From assembly GCF_000725805.1 (NCBI RefSeq), contig NZ_JOFT01000049.1, positions 1 to 64,000 on the forward strand: a stretch of 64,000 nt of DNA, in the 5' to 3' direction. The notes beneath the pieces are model-generated. The model was not told the DNA's origin, did no database searches, and worked only from the letters and a program-made list of their open reading frames with translations. Positions within the stretch are counted from its first letter, which is position 1. Each line of letters starts with the position of its first letter. Position numbers and translations under genes: made by a program. The stretch comes from Streptomyces xanthophaeus. Lineage in GTDB: Bacteria; Actinomycetota; Actinomycetes; Streptomycetales; Streptomycetaceae. Positions 44,316 through 52,993 of the stretch are shown piece after piece.

Positions 44316-45923
44316 ATGAGCAGCCTGCAGAGCGTCCCCGCGCTGGGCGCGCACCCGACCGCCGGTTCGAACCCGAGCCGCGCCGAGACCCGCGAGCAGC
44401 TGGCCAAGGCCACGTACGACCTGCTGGTCATCGGCGGTGGAATCCTGGGCACTTCGGTGGCCTGGCACGCCGCGCAGTCGGGTCTGCGGGTTGCCATGGT
44501 GGACGCCGGCGACTTCGCCGGCGCCACCTCCTCCGCCTCCTCCAAGCTCGTCCACGGCGGTCTGCGCTACCTGCAGACCGGCGCGGTCAAGCTGGTGGCC
44601 GAGAACCACCACGAGCGCCGGGTGCTGGCCAAGGACGTGGCCCCGCACCTGGTCAACCCGCTCACCTTCTACCTCCCGGTGTACAAGGGCGGTCCGGTCG
44701 GCGCCGCGAAGCTGGGCGCGGGCGTGTTCGCGTACTCGGCGCTCTCCGCCTTCGGTGACGGCATCGGCAAGGTCATATCCCCGGCCCGTGCCGTCGCCGA
44801 CAACCCGGGCCTGAAGACGGACAACCTCAAGGCCGTCGCGGTCTACTACGACCACCAGATGAACGACTCCCGCGTCGCCGTCATGACGGTCCGCGCGGCC
44901 GTCGAGTCCGGCGCGGTCGTCCTGAACCACGCCGAGGTCACCGGCCTGCGCACGACGCGCGGCCGGGTCAGCGGCGCCGAGCTCAAGGACCGTCTCGACG
45001 GAACCGAGTTCGGGGTGGACGCGCGCGTCGTGCTCAACGCCACCGGCCCGTGGGTGGACCACCTGCGGCGCATGGAAGACAAGCACTCGATGCCGTCCAT
45101 CCGCCTTTCCAAGGGCGCGCACATCGTGATGAAGCGCAAGTCGCCGTGGAAGGCCGCCATGGCCACCCCGATCGACAAGTACCGCATCACCTTCGCCCTG
45201 CCGTGGGAGGACCAGCTGCTGCTGGGCACCACCGACGAGGTGTACGAGGGCGACCCGGGCGACGTGCGCGCCACCGAGTCCGACATCCAGCAGATCCTGG
45301 ACGAGGCGGCCTTCTCGGTGAAGGACGCCGATCTGGACCGCTCGCTGATGACGTACGCCTTCGCGGGCCTGCGGGTGCTGCCCGGCGGCCCCGGCGGCGT
45401 GGAGAAGGCCAAGCGCGAGACGGTGGTCTCCGAGGGTGCGGGCGGCATGCTGTCGGTGGCCGGCGGCAAGTGGACGACGTACCGCCACATCGGCCGTGTG
45501 GTCATGGACAAGCTGGCGAAGCTCCCGGGCAGCCCGCTGACCGAGGACATGGAGCCGGCGAAGTCGCTCGTGCGCCGCATCCCGCTGCCCGGTGTCGCCA
45601 ACCCGAACGCGGTCGCGCACCGGCTGCTGGTGGACCGCGAGCCCGGCGCCCGCATGGACCCGCTGACGGCCCGCCACCTTGCCTCGCACTACGGTTCGCT
45701 CGCCTTCGACATCGCCCGCATCGCCAACGAGGACCCGGCACTGGCGGAGCGGATCCACCCCGACGGTCCGGAGATCTGGGCGCAGGTCGCCTACGCCCGT
45801 GACAACGAGTGGGCGCAGACCGTCGACGACGTACTGCGCCGGCGCACGACGGTGACGGTCCGCGGTCTGGACGACGCGTCCGTACGCGCGCGGGTCGAGG
45901 AGATGCTGGGCCGCAAGGCATAG
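44316..45923 (+). CDS. glpD: Glycerol-3-phosphate dehydrogenase (aerobic, FAD)
   Basis: A 535-residue flavoenzyme that oxidises glycerol 3-phosphate to dihydroxyacetone phosphate and passes electrons to the quinone pool at the membrane. The FAD-binding dinucleotide fold is LLVIGGGILGTSVAWHAAQS. SSKLVHGGLRYLQTG and SVAGGKWTTYRHIG are family motifs. The C-terminal helical domain is present. The ATG has GAGGAG upstream, 40 bp after glpK. The operon ends in the terminator at 45942-45973. Confidence 0.96.
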   Translation: MSSLQSVPALGAHPTAGSNPSRAETREQLAKATYDLLVIGGGILGTSVAWHAAQSGLRVAMVDAGDFAGATSSASSKLVHGGLRYLQTGAVKLVAENHHERRVLAKDVAPHLVNPLTFYLPVYKGGPVGAAKLGAGVFAYSALSAFGDGIGKVISPARAVADNPGLKTDNLKAVAVYYDHQMNDSRVAVMTVRAAVESGAVVLNHAEVTGLRTTRGRVSGAELKDRLDGTEFGVDARVVLNATGPWVDHLRRMEDKHSMPSIRLSKGAHIVMKRKSPWKAAMATPIDKYRITFALPWEDQLLLGTTDEVYEGDPGDVRATESDIQQILDEAAFSVKDADLDRSLMTYAFAGLRVLPGGPGGVEKAKRETVVSEGAGGMLSVAGGKWTTYRHIGRVVMDKLAKLPGSPLTEDMEPAKSLVRRIPLPGVANPNAVAHRLLVDREPGARMDPLTARHLASHYGSLAFDIARIANEDPALAERIHPDGPEIWAQVAYARDNEWAQTVDDVLRRRTTVTVRGLDDASVRARVEEMLGRKA

Positions 45924-45941
45924 CTGTCACGCAGGTGGGGA

Positions 45942-45973
45942 AGAGGGGCGGTTCCGAGGGGAACCGCCCCTCT
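45942..45973 (+). terminator. Terminator of the glycerol operon
   Basis: AGAGGGGCGGTTCC pairs with GGAACCGCCCCTCT in a perfect 14-bp stem with a GAGG loop, 18 bp after glpD. Confidence 0.88.
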
Positions 45974-46050
45974 GCCGTGGGCTGTGGCCGGTGCCTCAAC
46001 AAGGCTTAGGCTGACCCACGTACACAAGGGAACTTCGGAAGGAGACCTGG

Positions 46051-47052
46051 GTGATCGAGCTTGAGGGCGTGCCCGAGCTGATCGACCCGGTCATGGTGGC
46101 CGCGTTCGAGGGCTGGAACGACGCGGGTGACGCGGCCTCCGGTGCGGTCGCGCACCTGGACCGGGAGTGGAAGGGCGAGGTCTTCGCGGCTCTGGACGCC
46201 GAGGACTACTACGACTTCCAGGTCAACCGGCCGACGGTGTGGCTGGACAACGGGGTACGGAAGATCACCTGGCCGACCACACGGCTGTCGGTGGTCCGCA
46301 TCGGCGGCGCCAAGCCGCGCGACCTGGTGCTGGTCCGGGGGATCGAACCGTCCATGCGGTGGCGGTCGTTCTGCAACGAGATCCTGGGCTTCGCCCACGA
46401 ACTGGGCGTGGAGATGGTCGTCATCCTGGGGGCGCTGCTCGGGGACACCCCGCACACCCGGCCGGTGCCGGTGAGCGGGGTCACCTCGGACGCGGACCTG
46501 GCGCGGACGATGGACCTGGAGGAGACGAAGTACGAGGGCCCGACCGGCATCGTCGGGATCCTGCAGGAGGCCTGCACGCACGCGGGCGTGCCGGCGGTGT
46601 CGCTGTGGGCGGCGGTGCCGCACTACGTCTCGCAGCCGCCGAACCCGAAGGCGACGCTGGCCCTGCTGAACCGGCTGGAGGACCTGATCGACATCAGGAT
46701 CCCGCTGGGCGAACTGCCCGAGGACGCACGGGCCTGGCAGCTGGGCGTGGACCAACTGGCCGCCGAGGACAGCGAGGTCGCGGAGTACGTGCAGACGCTG
46801 GAGGAGGCGCGGGACACCGCGGACCTCCCGGAGGCCTCGGGCGATGCCATCGCGCGGGAGTTCGAACGGTACCTGCGCCGCCGGGATCCGGCGGCGGGCC
46901 CGGCGCCGGAGGCGGGTGACGGTTCGTACCTGCGGGACCCGTCCAGCGGGCTCCCCCGCGCACCGAAGCGCAAGCCGGACGTCTCGGGCGAGGATCCGCA
47001 GCCTCCGGCCGTGGCTCCTCCGGAGGAGGACGACACCCCGCCGGAGGCCTAG
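46051..47052 (+). CDS. PAC2-family protein
   Basis: A 333-residue protein of the PAC2 family, named for a eukaryotic proteasome assembly chaperone; its bacterial members have no settled function. MVAAFEGWNDAGDAASGAVA and VVILGALLGDTPHTRPVPV are typical, with a glycine-rich sheet fold. The last ~60 residues are a Pro/Glu-rich disordered tail. GTG start with GAAGGAGA upstream. It is about 24 kb from prcBA, so a link with the proteasome is only suggested by family name. Confidence 0.87.
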   Translation: MIELEGVPELIDPVMVAAFEGWNDAGDAASGAVAHLDREWKGEVFAALDAEDYYDFQVNRPTVWLDNGVRKITWPTTRLSVVRIGGAKPRDLVLVRGIEPSMRWRSFCNEILGFAHELGVEMVVILGALLGDTPHTRPVPVSGVTSDADLARTMDLEETKYEGPTGIVGILQEACTHAGVPAVSLWAAVPHYVSQPPNPKATLALLNRLEDLIDIRIPLGELPEDARAWQLGVDQLAAEDSEVAEYVQTLEEARDTADLPEASGDAIAREFERYLRRRDPAAGPAPEAGDGSYLRDPSSGLPRAPKRKPDVSGEDPQPPAVAPPEEDDTPPEA

Positions 47053-47128
47053 CCGGCCGGGTGCGGCGGCGCCGCGCAGGTGCGCCCGGGCTTCGTGGGG
47101 CCTCGGCCCCCGTCCCGCTCCGCACACG

Positions 47129-47174
47129 CCGGAGGGGCCGGGATTGCGCTTCGCGCGCAACCCGGCCCCTCCGG
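47129..47174. terminator. Bidirectional terminator
   Basis: CCGGAGGGGCCGGG pairs exactly with 47161-47174; an inner TTGCGC/GCGCAA stem continues it. It lies between the convergent PAC2 gene and mshC. Confidence 0.88.
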
Positions 47175-47184
47175 TTTCGCTGTT

Positions 47185-48414
47185 CTACAGGGCCACGCCG
47201 AGCAGCGCGTCCACGGTCCGCGACACCAGGCCCGGGGCCGATTCGTCGTCGCCGCCCGAGGCGAGCTGGCACTCGACCCAGCGGTCCACGGCCGCCAGCG
47301 CGGCCGGGGCGTCCAGATCGTCCGCCAGGGCCTCGCGGACCTCCTCGACCAGTGCGTCGGCCGCCAGGCCGTCCGGCCGGGACACGGCCGCGCGCCAGCG
47401 CTCCAGGCGGGCCACCGCGTCGGCCAGCACCGCGTCCGTCCACTCCCAGTCGGCCCGGTAGTGGTGCGAGAGCAGGGCCAGGCGGATCGCCGCCGGGTCC
47501 ACCCCGGCGCGGCGCAGCGCGGAGACGAAGACCAGGTTGCCCTTGGACTTCGACATCTTCTCGCCGTGCAGGGCCACCATGCCCGCGTGCACGTACGCCT
47601 TGGCCATCGGGAACTCGCCCGTCAGGACCTGCGCGTGCGAGGCGCCCATCTCGTGGTGCGGGAACGCCAGGTCGGAGCCGCCGCCCTGGATGTCGAAGCC
47701 CATGCCCAGGTGGTCCAGGGCGATGGCCACGCACTCGATGTGCCAGCCGGGCCGGCCGCGGCCCATCGAGCCGCCGTCCCAGCTCGGCTCGCCCTCGCGC
47801 GCGCCCATCCACAGCATCGGGTCGAGCGGGTTCTTCTTCCCCGGCCGGTCGGGGTCGCCGCCGCGCTCCGCGGAGAGCAGGCGCATCGCCTCGGCGTCGA
47901 GGTTCGAGACCCCGCCGAAGTGCGGGTCGGACTCCACCGAGAAGTAGACGTCGCCTTCGAGCTCGTAGGCGGCGCCCGCGTCGCGCAGCCGCTCGACCAG
48001 CGGCACGATGCCGGGTATGGCCTCGACGGCGCCGATGTAGTGCTGCGGCGGCAGCATCCGCAGGGCGGTCATGTCCTCGCGGAAGAGGGCCGTCTCGCGT
48101 TCGGCGAGCTCGGTCCAGTCGTGGCCGTCGCGCAGCGCCCGCTCCAGGAGCGGGTCGTCCACGTCCGTGACGTTCTGGACGTAGTGGACCTGCCGCTTGG
48201 TGTCGAGCCACACGCGCTGTACGAGGTCGAACGCGTTGTAGGTCGCCGCGTGACCGATGTGGGTCGCGTCGTACGGAGTGATGCCGCAGACGTAGATTCG
48301 GGCGACGGGACCGGGGGCGAGGGTGATCGTCCCCTGGGTCGCGGTGTCGTGGATCTTGAGGTCGCGGCCCTTGCCAGGAAGGGCGGGGACCTCAGAAGCG
48401 GGCCAGGCATGCAT
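47185..48414 (-). CDS. mshC: Mycothiol ligase MshC
   Basis: A 409-residue cysteinyl-tRNA-synthetase homologue that joins cysteine to glucosaminyl-inositol in mycothiol synthesis. [20 protein letters not shown] holds the zinc-site Cys and the HIGH motif. [19 protein letters not shown] and [18 protein letters not shown] hold further zinc ligands, and [10 protein letters not shown] is KMSKS. The tRNA-binding C-terminal domain of true CysS is shortened, which together with [10 protein letters not shown] points to MshC. It is followed upstream on the same strand by the co-conserved trio. Confidence 0.94.
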   Translation of the reverse strand: MHAWPASEVPALPGKGRDLKIHDTATQGTITLAPGPVARIYVCGITPYDATHIGHAATYNAFDLVQRVWLDTKRQVHYVQNVTDVDDPLLERALRDGHDWTELAERETALFREDMTALRMLPPQHYIGAVEAIPGIVPLVERLRDAGAAYELEGDVYFSVESDPHFGGVSNLDAEAMRLLSAERGGDPDRPGKKNPLDPMLWMGAREGEPSWDGGSMGRGRPGWHIECVAIALDHLGMGFDIQGGGSDLAFPHHEMGASHAQVLTGEFPMAKAYVHAGMVALHGEKMSKSKGNLVFVSALRRAGVDPAAIRLALLSHHYRADWEWTDAVLADAVARLERWRAAVSRPDGLAADALVEEVREALADDLDAPAALAAVDRWVECQLASGGDDESAPGLVSRTVDALLGVAL

Positions 48415-48524
48415 GTGTCGAGCCTAACCGGACGGATGTTCCGGTAACGAACCGGACCTGCACTGTTGTCTTGATCGGCACTCTTGCGGTCCGGCCGGAA
48501 CTATGCGTATCGGCCATGGCTGGT

Positions 48525-49334
48525 TCAGACCGGCGGCCAGGGGATCGAGGGCCACTGTCCGGAGGGCTCCGGGTGGGTTCCCGTCCGCAGCAGCTGCGCC
48601 ACCCGCTCCCGTACGGCGGCCAGCTCGACGGTCGTGATCAGTTGGGCCAGACGGGTGGCGAGCGGCGCTCCCGCGGCCAGGCCCTCGGCGAGGGAGGCCA
48701 GCACCTGGCGGGCCTCGTCCGTGAGCGGCTCCCCCGCCCAGCCCCACAGGAGGGTGCGCAGCTTGTCCTCGGTGTGGAAGGTCACGCCGTGGTCGATGCC
48801 GTAGAGCCGGCCGTCGGGGGCGGGCAGCAGGTGACCGCCCTTGCGGTCACCGTTGTTGATCACTGCGTCGAGGACGGAGAGGCGGCGCAGCCGCGGGTCG
48901 TCGGCGTGCACGAGCAGGGCGGTGCGGCCCTCGCCCACCTCGGCGAAGGCCACCGGCTTCCAGCCTTCGCCCGGCTCCTCGCCCTCGACGAGCGCGAGCA
49001 GTCCCGCCCCGGGCTGCTCCTGCGGGGCGCTCTCGATCCACTGCTGGACCATGCCCTCGCCGTAGGGCCCGTCACGCAGCACGGTGGCGGGCACCAGGCC
49101 CCAGCCGGTGGCCTCGGAGACCAGGTAGGCGGCGACCTCGCGCTGGGCGAGGTTCCCGTCGGGGAAGTCCCACAGCGGCCGTTCGCCCTTGACCGGCTTG
49201 TAGACGCAGTCGGCGCTCACGCCCTCGTGCGTGACGGTGCACAGCAGGACGGCGTTGGAGGCCTCGCGGATCCGGCCGACGACGGTGAGCTCACCCAGGG
49301 CGAGCAGCTCTTCGATTCCCCCCGCTGCGCTCAC
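48525..49334 (-). CDS. SCO1664-type protein (PI3/4-kinase-like region)
   Basis: A 269-residue protein of an actinobacterial family (TIGR03843, from memory) with a region like phosphatidylinositol 3/4-kinases. SADCVYKPVKGERPLWDFPD has the ATP-binding Lys. LDAVINNGDRKGGHLL, YGIDHGVTFHTEDKLRTLLW are the catalytic and metal motifs. The substrate is unknown. The GTG at 49334 overlaps the stop of the DUF3090 gene by four bases (GTGA), so the two are coupled. The family is co-conserved with the next two genes and often with mshC. Confidence 0.87.
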   Translation of the reverse strand: MSAAGGIEELLALGELTVVGRIREASNAVLLCTVTHEGVSADCVYKPVKGERPLWDFPDGNLAQREVAAYLVSEATGWGLVPATVLRDGPYGEGMVQQWIESAPQEQPGAGLLALVEGEEPGEGWKPVAFAEVGEGRTALLVHADDPRLRRLSVLDAVINNGDRKGGHLLPAPDGRLYGIDHGVTFHTEDKLRTLLWGWAGEPLTDEARQVLASLAEGLAAGAPLATRLAQLITTVELAAVRERVAQLLRTGTHPEPSGQWPSIPWPPV

Positions 49335-49921
49335 GCCTGGCGCCGGTAGCCGTTCTGGCGCGGGCACACGTGGCCCTCGGGGTCCAGCGGCAGGCTGCAC
49401 AGCGGGCACGGCGGGCGGCCCGCGTTGACCACGTCCAGGGCCCGCTTGGCGAAGGCGCGGGCCTGGGCGCCGGTGAGGCGCACCCGCAGCATCGGCGGCC
49501 CGTTCTCCTCGTCCTGGAGGAGCCGTTCCTCCGCCTCGGCGAGGTCCTCGTCCGAGTCGGCCTCGAGTTCCACCAGGGCCTGCGCCTCGACGATCATGCG
49601 CTGTTCCTCGCCGTCCCAGGCCAGGGCCATGGTGCCGACGCGGAACTCCTCGTCGACGGGGACGTCCAGGGGCGCGGTGTCGGTGGCCTCGGCGGGGGCG
49701 ACGGCCGGTACGGGGGCATTGCCCCCGGTGCGCCGCACGACCTCGTCCAGCAGCTCGTCCATCCGTTCGGCCAGCGCCGCGACCTGGGTCTTCTCCAGGG
49801 AGACGCTGGTGACCCGGGGGCCGGAGGAGGCCTGCAGGAAGAACGTACGGCGTCCCGGCAGACCGACCGTGCCGGCCACGAAGCGGTCCGGGGGGTCGTA
49901 GAGGAACACCTGACGGGGCAC
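49331..49921 (-). CDS. DUF3090-family protein
   Basis: A 196-residue protein of the DUF3090 family (TIGR03847, from memory). RQVFLYDPPDRFVAGTVGLP opens it, and PPCPLCSLPLDPEGHVCPRQ near the end is a zinc-binding knuckle. Function unknown. GTG start at 49921 with GGAGA upstream. It overlaps the kinase-like gene downstream by four bases and follows the phosphomutase-like gene on the same strand, forming a conserved three-gene unit. Confidence 0.87.
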   Translation of the reverse strand: MPRQVFLYDPPDRFVAGTVGLPGRRTFFLQASSGPRVTSVSLEKTQVAALAERMDELLDEVVRRTGGNAPVPAVAPAEATDTAPLDVPVDEEFRVGTMALAWDGEEQRMIVEAQALVELEADSDEDLAEAEERLLQDEENGPPMLRVRLTGAQARAFAKRALDVVNAGRPPCPLCSLPLDPEGHVCPRQNGYRRQA

Positions 49922-50015
49922 GTCCAGTCTCCAAGTCTCGGCGGCAGGGGCAGGGCTGCCCGGGGTACGGCTGCGCGCGTTGGTTAGGGCCAGTCCACCC
50001 TACTGCGCCGTTCGA

Positions 50016-50717
50016 TCACGCCGCGCCCGCGCCGCCGCCCACGACGGCGTTGCCTCCGTCTTCGGCGGCCTTGTCGCTCGGCGCGCGCGGGACCAGCGAG
50101 CCGAAGTCCCCGGTGTCGCCGAGCCGGAACACGAAGGGGCGGGTCGGCGTGTACCGGATGGCGGTGACCGAACAGGGGTCGACGTGGATCCGCTGGAAGA
50201 GGTCCAGGTGCATGCCCAGGGCGTCCGCGACAAGGGACTTGATGATGTCCCCGTGCGAGCACATCAGGAAGACGGCATCGCTGCCGTGCTCCTCCTCGAT
50301 CCGTGCGTTCCACTCCCGTACGGCGTCCACGGCGCGCGCCTGCATGGCGCGCATCGACTCCCCGCCGGGGAAGGCGGCGGCCGAGGGGTGCTGCTGGACG
50401 ATCTTCATCAGGGGTTCTTCGGAGAGCTCGGAGAGCTTGCGGCCCGACCAGTCCCCGTAGTGGCACTCGCCGATCCGCTCGTCGGTGTGCACGGTCAGCC
50501 CGGGGCGGGCGGCCAGCAGCGGTGCGAGGGTCTCCTGGCAGCGTTGCAGCGGGGAGGAGACGGCGACGGCGAGCGGCACCCCCGCCAGCCGTCCGGGCAG
50601 TGCGGCGGCCTGCTCGGCGCCGCGCTCGTCGAGGGCGACCCCCGGGGTCCATCCGGCGAGCAGCCCTGCGGTGTTGGCGGTGGACCGCCCGTGTCGTACG
50701 AGGATCAGCGTGGCCAT
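50016..50717 (-). CDS. Histidine-phosphatase family protein (MSMEG_4193 type)
   Basis: A 233-residue phosphoglycerate-mutase-like protein (TIGR03848, from memory). MATLILVRHGRSTANTAGLL has the catalytic RHG His. SSPLQRCQETL, GECHYGDWSGRKLSEL and LMCSHGDIIKSLVADAL complete the pocket. The substrate is unknown. No ribosome site precedes the ATG; TACGCT ends 6 bases before it, fitting a leaderless message. It is the first gene of the three-gene unit ending at the kinase-like gene. Confidence 0.88.
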   Translation of the reverse strand: MATLILVRHGRSTANTAGLLAGWTPGVALDERGAEQAAALPGRLAGVPLAVAVSSPLQRCQETLAPLLAARPGLTVHTDERIGECHYGDWSGRKLSELSEEPLMKIVQQHPSAAAFPGGESMRAMQARAVDAVREWNARIEEEHGSDAVFLMCSHGDIIKSLVADALGMHLDLFQRIHVDPCSVTAIRYTPTRPFVFRLGDTGDFGSLVPRAPSDKAAEDGGNAVVGGGAGAA

Positions 50718-50771
50718 GGGGCCAGCGTATGCGGTGCCACGCGCGTGCGGGCGGGCCGCGGGCAGGGAAGA

Positions 50772-51764
50772 ATGCACCGCGTGATTGTGGACTGCGCGAT
50801 GTACCGGGACGGCCGCCGCACCGAGGGACCCGAGGACTTCTCGGACGCCCTCGACCAGGCCCGGGCGACCGGCGACGCCTTCGTGTGGGTCGGCATGTAC
50901 GAGCCCACGGAGAAGGAATTCGACTACGTCCGGGAGGAGTTCGGGCTGCACGCACTGGCGGTGGAGGACGCCCTGACCGCGCACCAGCGTCCGAAGCTGG
51001 AGGTGTACGACGACTCCCTCTTCGTCGTCCTCAAGCCGGTCCTGTACGACGACGACAGCGACACGGTGACCACCGGCGAGCTGATGGTGTTCATCGGCGA
51101 CTCCTTCGTGGTCACGGTCCGGCACGGCGAGGGGGCCCCGCTGGCCGCGGTGCGCCACCGCCTGGAGCAGGAGCGGGACGTCCTGCGGCACGGGCCGACG
51201 GCGGTGCTGTACGCGGTGTCGGACGCAGTGGTGGACCACTACATCGAGGTGGCCGCCGAGCTCCAGGCCGACCTGGAGGAGCTGGAGGCCGACGTCTTCG
51301 CCCCGAACGCCTCGGACACCAAGAACACCGCCGCCCGCATCTACGGGTTCAAGCGGCAGGTGCTGGAGTTCCGCCGGGCGACGAGCCCGCTGCTCCAGCC
51401 GATGGACCGGCTGGCCTTCGGACGGGTCCCCTTCGTGCACGAGCGGGCCCAGCCGTTCTTCCGCGACGTGGCGGACCACCTGACGAAGGCGAACGAGTAC
51501 GTCGAGGGCCTGGACCGGCTGCTGTCGGACGCCCTCTCCGCGCACCTGGCGCAGATGGGGGTCCGGCAGAACGACGACATGCGCAAGATCTCGGCGTGGG
51601 CGGCGATGGCGGCCGTCCCGACGATGGTCGCCGGGATCTACGGGATGAACTTCGATCACATGCCGGAGCTCAGGCAGCCCTGGGGCTACCCGGCCCTGCT
51701 CGTGCTCATGGCGGTGCTGTGCGCGGGCCTGCACCGGATGTTCAAGCGCCGGGGCTGGCTGTAG
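50772..51764 (+). CDS. corA: CorA-type magnesium/divalent metal transporter
   Basis: A 330-residue transporter. A long cytoplasmic N-terminal domain (1-270) is followed by two TM helices with the pore signature YGMNFDHMPELRQPWGYP (GMN). The acidic loop MPEL follows GMN, as in CorA proteins. It should take up Mg2+ (or Co2+/Ni2+). The ATG at 50772 has AGGGA upstream at short spacing; a GTG at 50781 is the alternative. It is divergent from the phosphatase. Confidence 0.92.
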   Translation: MHRVIVDCAMYRDGRRTEGPEDFSDALDQARATGDAFVWVGMYEPTEKEFDYVREEFGLHALAVEDALTAHQRPKLEVYDDSLFVVLKPVLYDDDSDTVTTGELMVFIGDSFVVTVRHGEGAPLAAVRHRLEQERDVLRHGPTAVLYAVSDAVVDHYIEVAAELQADLEELEADVFAPNASDTKNTAARIYGFKRQVLEFRRATSPLLQPMDRLAFGRVPFVHERAQPFFRDVADHLTKANEYVEGLDRLLSDALSAHLAQMGVRQNDDMRKISAWAAMAAVPTMVAGIYGMNFDHMPELRQPWGYPALLVLMAVLCAGLHRMFKRRGWL

Positions 51765-51765
51765 C

Positions 51766-51787
51766 GGCCCGGCGGCCCCGCCGGGCC
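51766..51787. terminator. Terminator after corA
   Basis: GGCCCGGCG and CGCCGGGCC form a 9-bp stem directly after the corA stop, between convergent genes. Confidence 0.65.
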
Positions 51788-51792
51788 GGCCT

Positions 51793-52581
51793 CTAGACGA
51801 ACTCGGGCTCGGGGACCGGTGCGCCGCCGAGTGCGTCGCGCCGTTCGGGCATGCGCAGGCTGATCATCCGGTGCCAGCCGCTGAAGCGTTCGTACGCGTA
51901 CATGCCGCGGATGCCGGCGGCGAGGGCGGCGGCCTTGGGCGCGGGCCACTGCAGCAGCCGTCCCATGTGGCCCATGACGGCGAGGCTCACGTCGCGGTAG
52001 ACGCCGATCTCGGCGAGCGCGCTCTCGCGCAGCACCCGCTGGATGGTGCGGCCGTGCCCCTGCCGGGCCAGGCGCAGCAGTTCTTCGTGGCAGTAGGCGA
52101 GGTGGTTGTCCTCGTCGTGGCTGATCATCCGGATGGCCTTGCCGAGCTCGGGGTGCTCGCCGAAGTTGCGCACCAGCATGTCCATCTGGTCGGCGGCCCG
52201 CTGCTCGGTGACGCGGCTGTGGGAGAGGTAGACGACGATGTCCTGCTCCGTCAGCGGCGCCTCGCGGCGCAGCTTGTCGTGTGCGAGGCCGATGCCGCGC
52301 CGTTCCAGCAGCATCGTGTAGTCGGTCTCGGGCGGTACGGGGACGGGTTCGAGGCCGCGCTTGCGGAGCAGGGCGTTGAAGATCCGCCCGTGCTTGTCCT
52401 CGTCGGCGCCGTGCCGGGTGATCTTGGGGGCGAGATCGCGCATGGTGGCGGGCACCAGGGCCGCGATGCGGGCGTTCTCCCAGCCGCCCTGGGACTCCCC
52501 GCTGGCGGCGATGGAGCAGAACAGCTGGAAGGAGTCGTCGTGCTCGACGATCTCCTGGAACAGGCTGCGGGCAGAGAGCAT
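51793..52581 (-). CDS. Ferritin-like domain protein
   Basis: A 262-residue all-helical protein. HGADEDKHGRIFNALL and SHDEDNHLAYCHEELLRL are paired ExxH/DExxH-type motifs, predicting a diiron centre in a ferritin-like four-helix bundle. SGESQGGWENARIAAL probably gives another ligand. Role unknown; oxidase or iron handling are both possible. The ATG at 52581 is preferred over TTG at 52593, which would overlap the only ribosome-like site. Confidence 0.8.
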   Translation of the reverse strand: MLSARSLFQEIVEHDDSFQLFCSIAASGESQGGWENARIAALVPATMRDLAPKITRHGADEDKHGRIFNALLRKRGLEPVPVPPETDYTMLLERRGIGLAHDKLRREAPLTEQDIVVYLSHSRVTEQRAADQMDMLVRNFGEHPELGKAIRMISHDEDNHLAYCHEELLRLARQGHGRTIQRVLRESALAEIGVYRDVSLAVMGHMGRLLQWPAPKAAALAAGIRGMYAYERFSGWHRMISLRMPERRDALGGAPVPEPEFV

Positions 52582-52822
52582 GCACCGAGTCAAACTCCGC
52601 TCGCCGGACGGGGCAACCGATAGGTCGCACTACTCGTCCGAATGAACGAACCGGGGGCGGCGGCCGGGTGCGTAACCCCGGGGGCGCTCCGGGCGTTGTT
52701 GCGGGTGTCGGCCGTGGCGGGGAAGACCCCCCGAGCCCCCACCACGGCCGCAGGCCCCCCGCCCGGACGCGGACCCCGCACTGCGGGGTCCGCGGACCCG
52801 GGGCACCTGGGCCCGGGCCGCC
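52582..52822. other. Intergenic region with a hairpin
   Basis: No gene is supported. CGCGGACCCCG (52768-52778) pairs exactly with 52784-52794 around a 5-base loop. With the repeat that follows, 52582-52960 is gene-free. The ferritin-like gene promoter should be close to 52600. Confidence 0.6.
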
Positions 52823-52993
52823 TAGTGCTGTGGCCGGAAAGGTTTGCCGGGTCGCGGTGTCCGGTGCGGTGCATCGCAAGGCGGAGGGCCACGGCTCGTA
52901 CTGGACGTACTTGCGTGGCAGTCCGGCGCGCTCCATGGCCTCGGTAACCGGCCTGGCCGCCTAGGCCAGTCCGGCGCGCTCCATGGCCTCGGT
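52816..52993. repeat. Direct repeats flanking and next to repeat copy 2
   Basis: GGCCGCCTAG occurs at 52816-52825 and again at 52955-52964, bracketing repeat copy 2. In addition 27 bases at 52919-52945, directly after the repeat, are an exact duplicate of 52967-52993, the last codons of the LLM oxidoreductase gene. The pattern is what an insertion with target duplication or a repair-linked duplication would leave. Confidence 0.85.
52823..52918 (+). repeat. Dispersed ~100-bp repeat, copy 2
   Basis: Starts CTAGTGCTGTGGCCGG and ends in the 31-base module (52888-52918) that starts GCCACGGCTCG and ends TTGCGTGG. That module is identical to window positions 1-31 but inverted relative to the CTAG end. 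The module is bounded by CCACG and CGTGG, an inverted pair. On the minus strand the element can be read as an open frame (RKYVQYEPWPSALRCTAPDT and on), but no start or ribosome site supports a gene. Confidence 0.85.

Noticed and set aside
49716..49733. GGGGGCATTGCCCCC hairpin considered as a terminator.
   Set aside because: It lies inside the DUF3090 coding sequence, in a proline/alanine-rich linker.
51686..52936. A 416-codon minus-strand frame through the ferritin-like gene and the repeat.
   Set aside because: The ferritin-like protein with diiron motifs lies in another frame; the frame is Arg/Pro-rich and starts inside a duplicated LLM gene tail.
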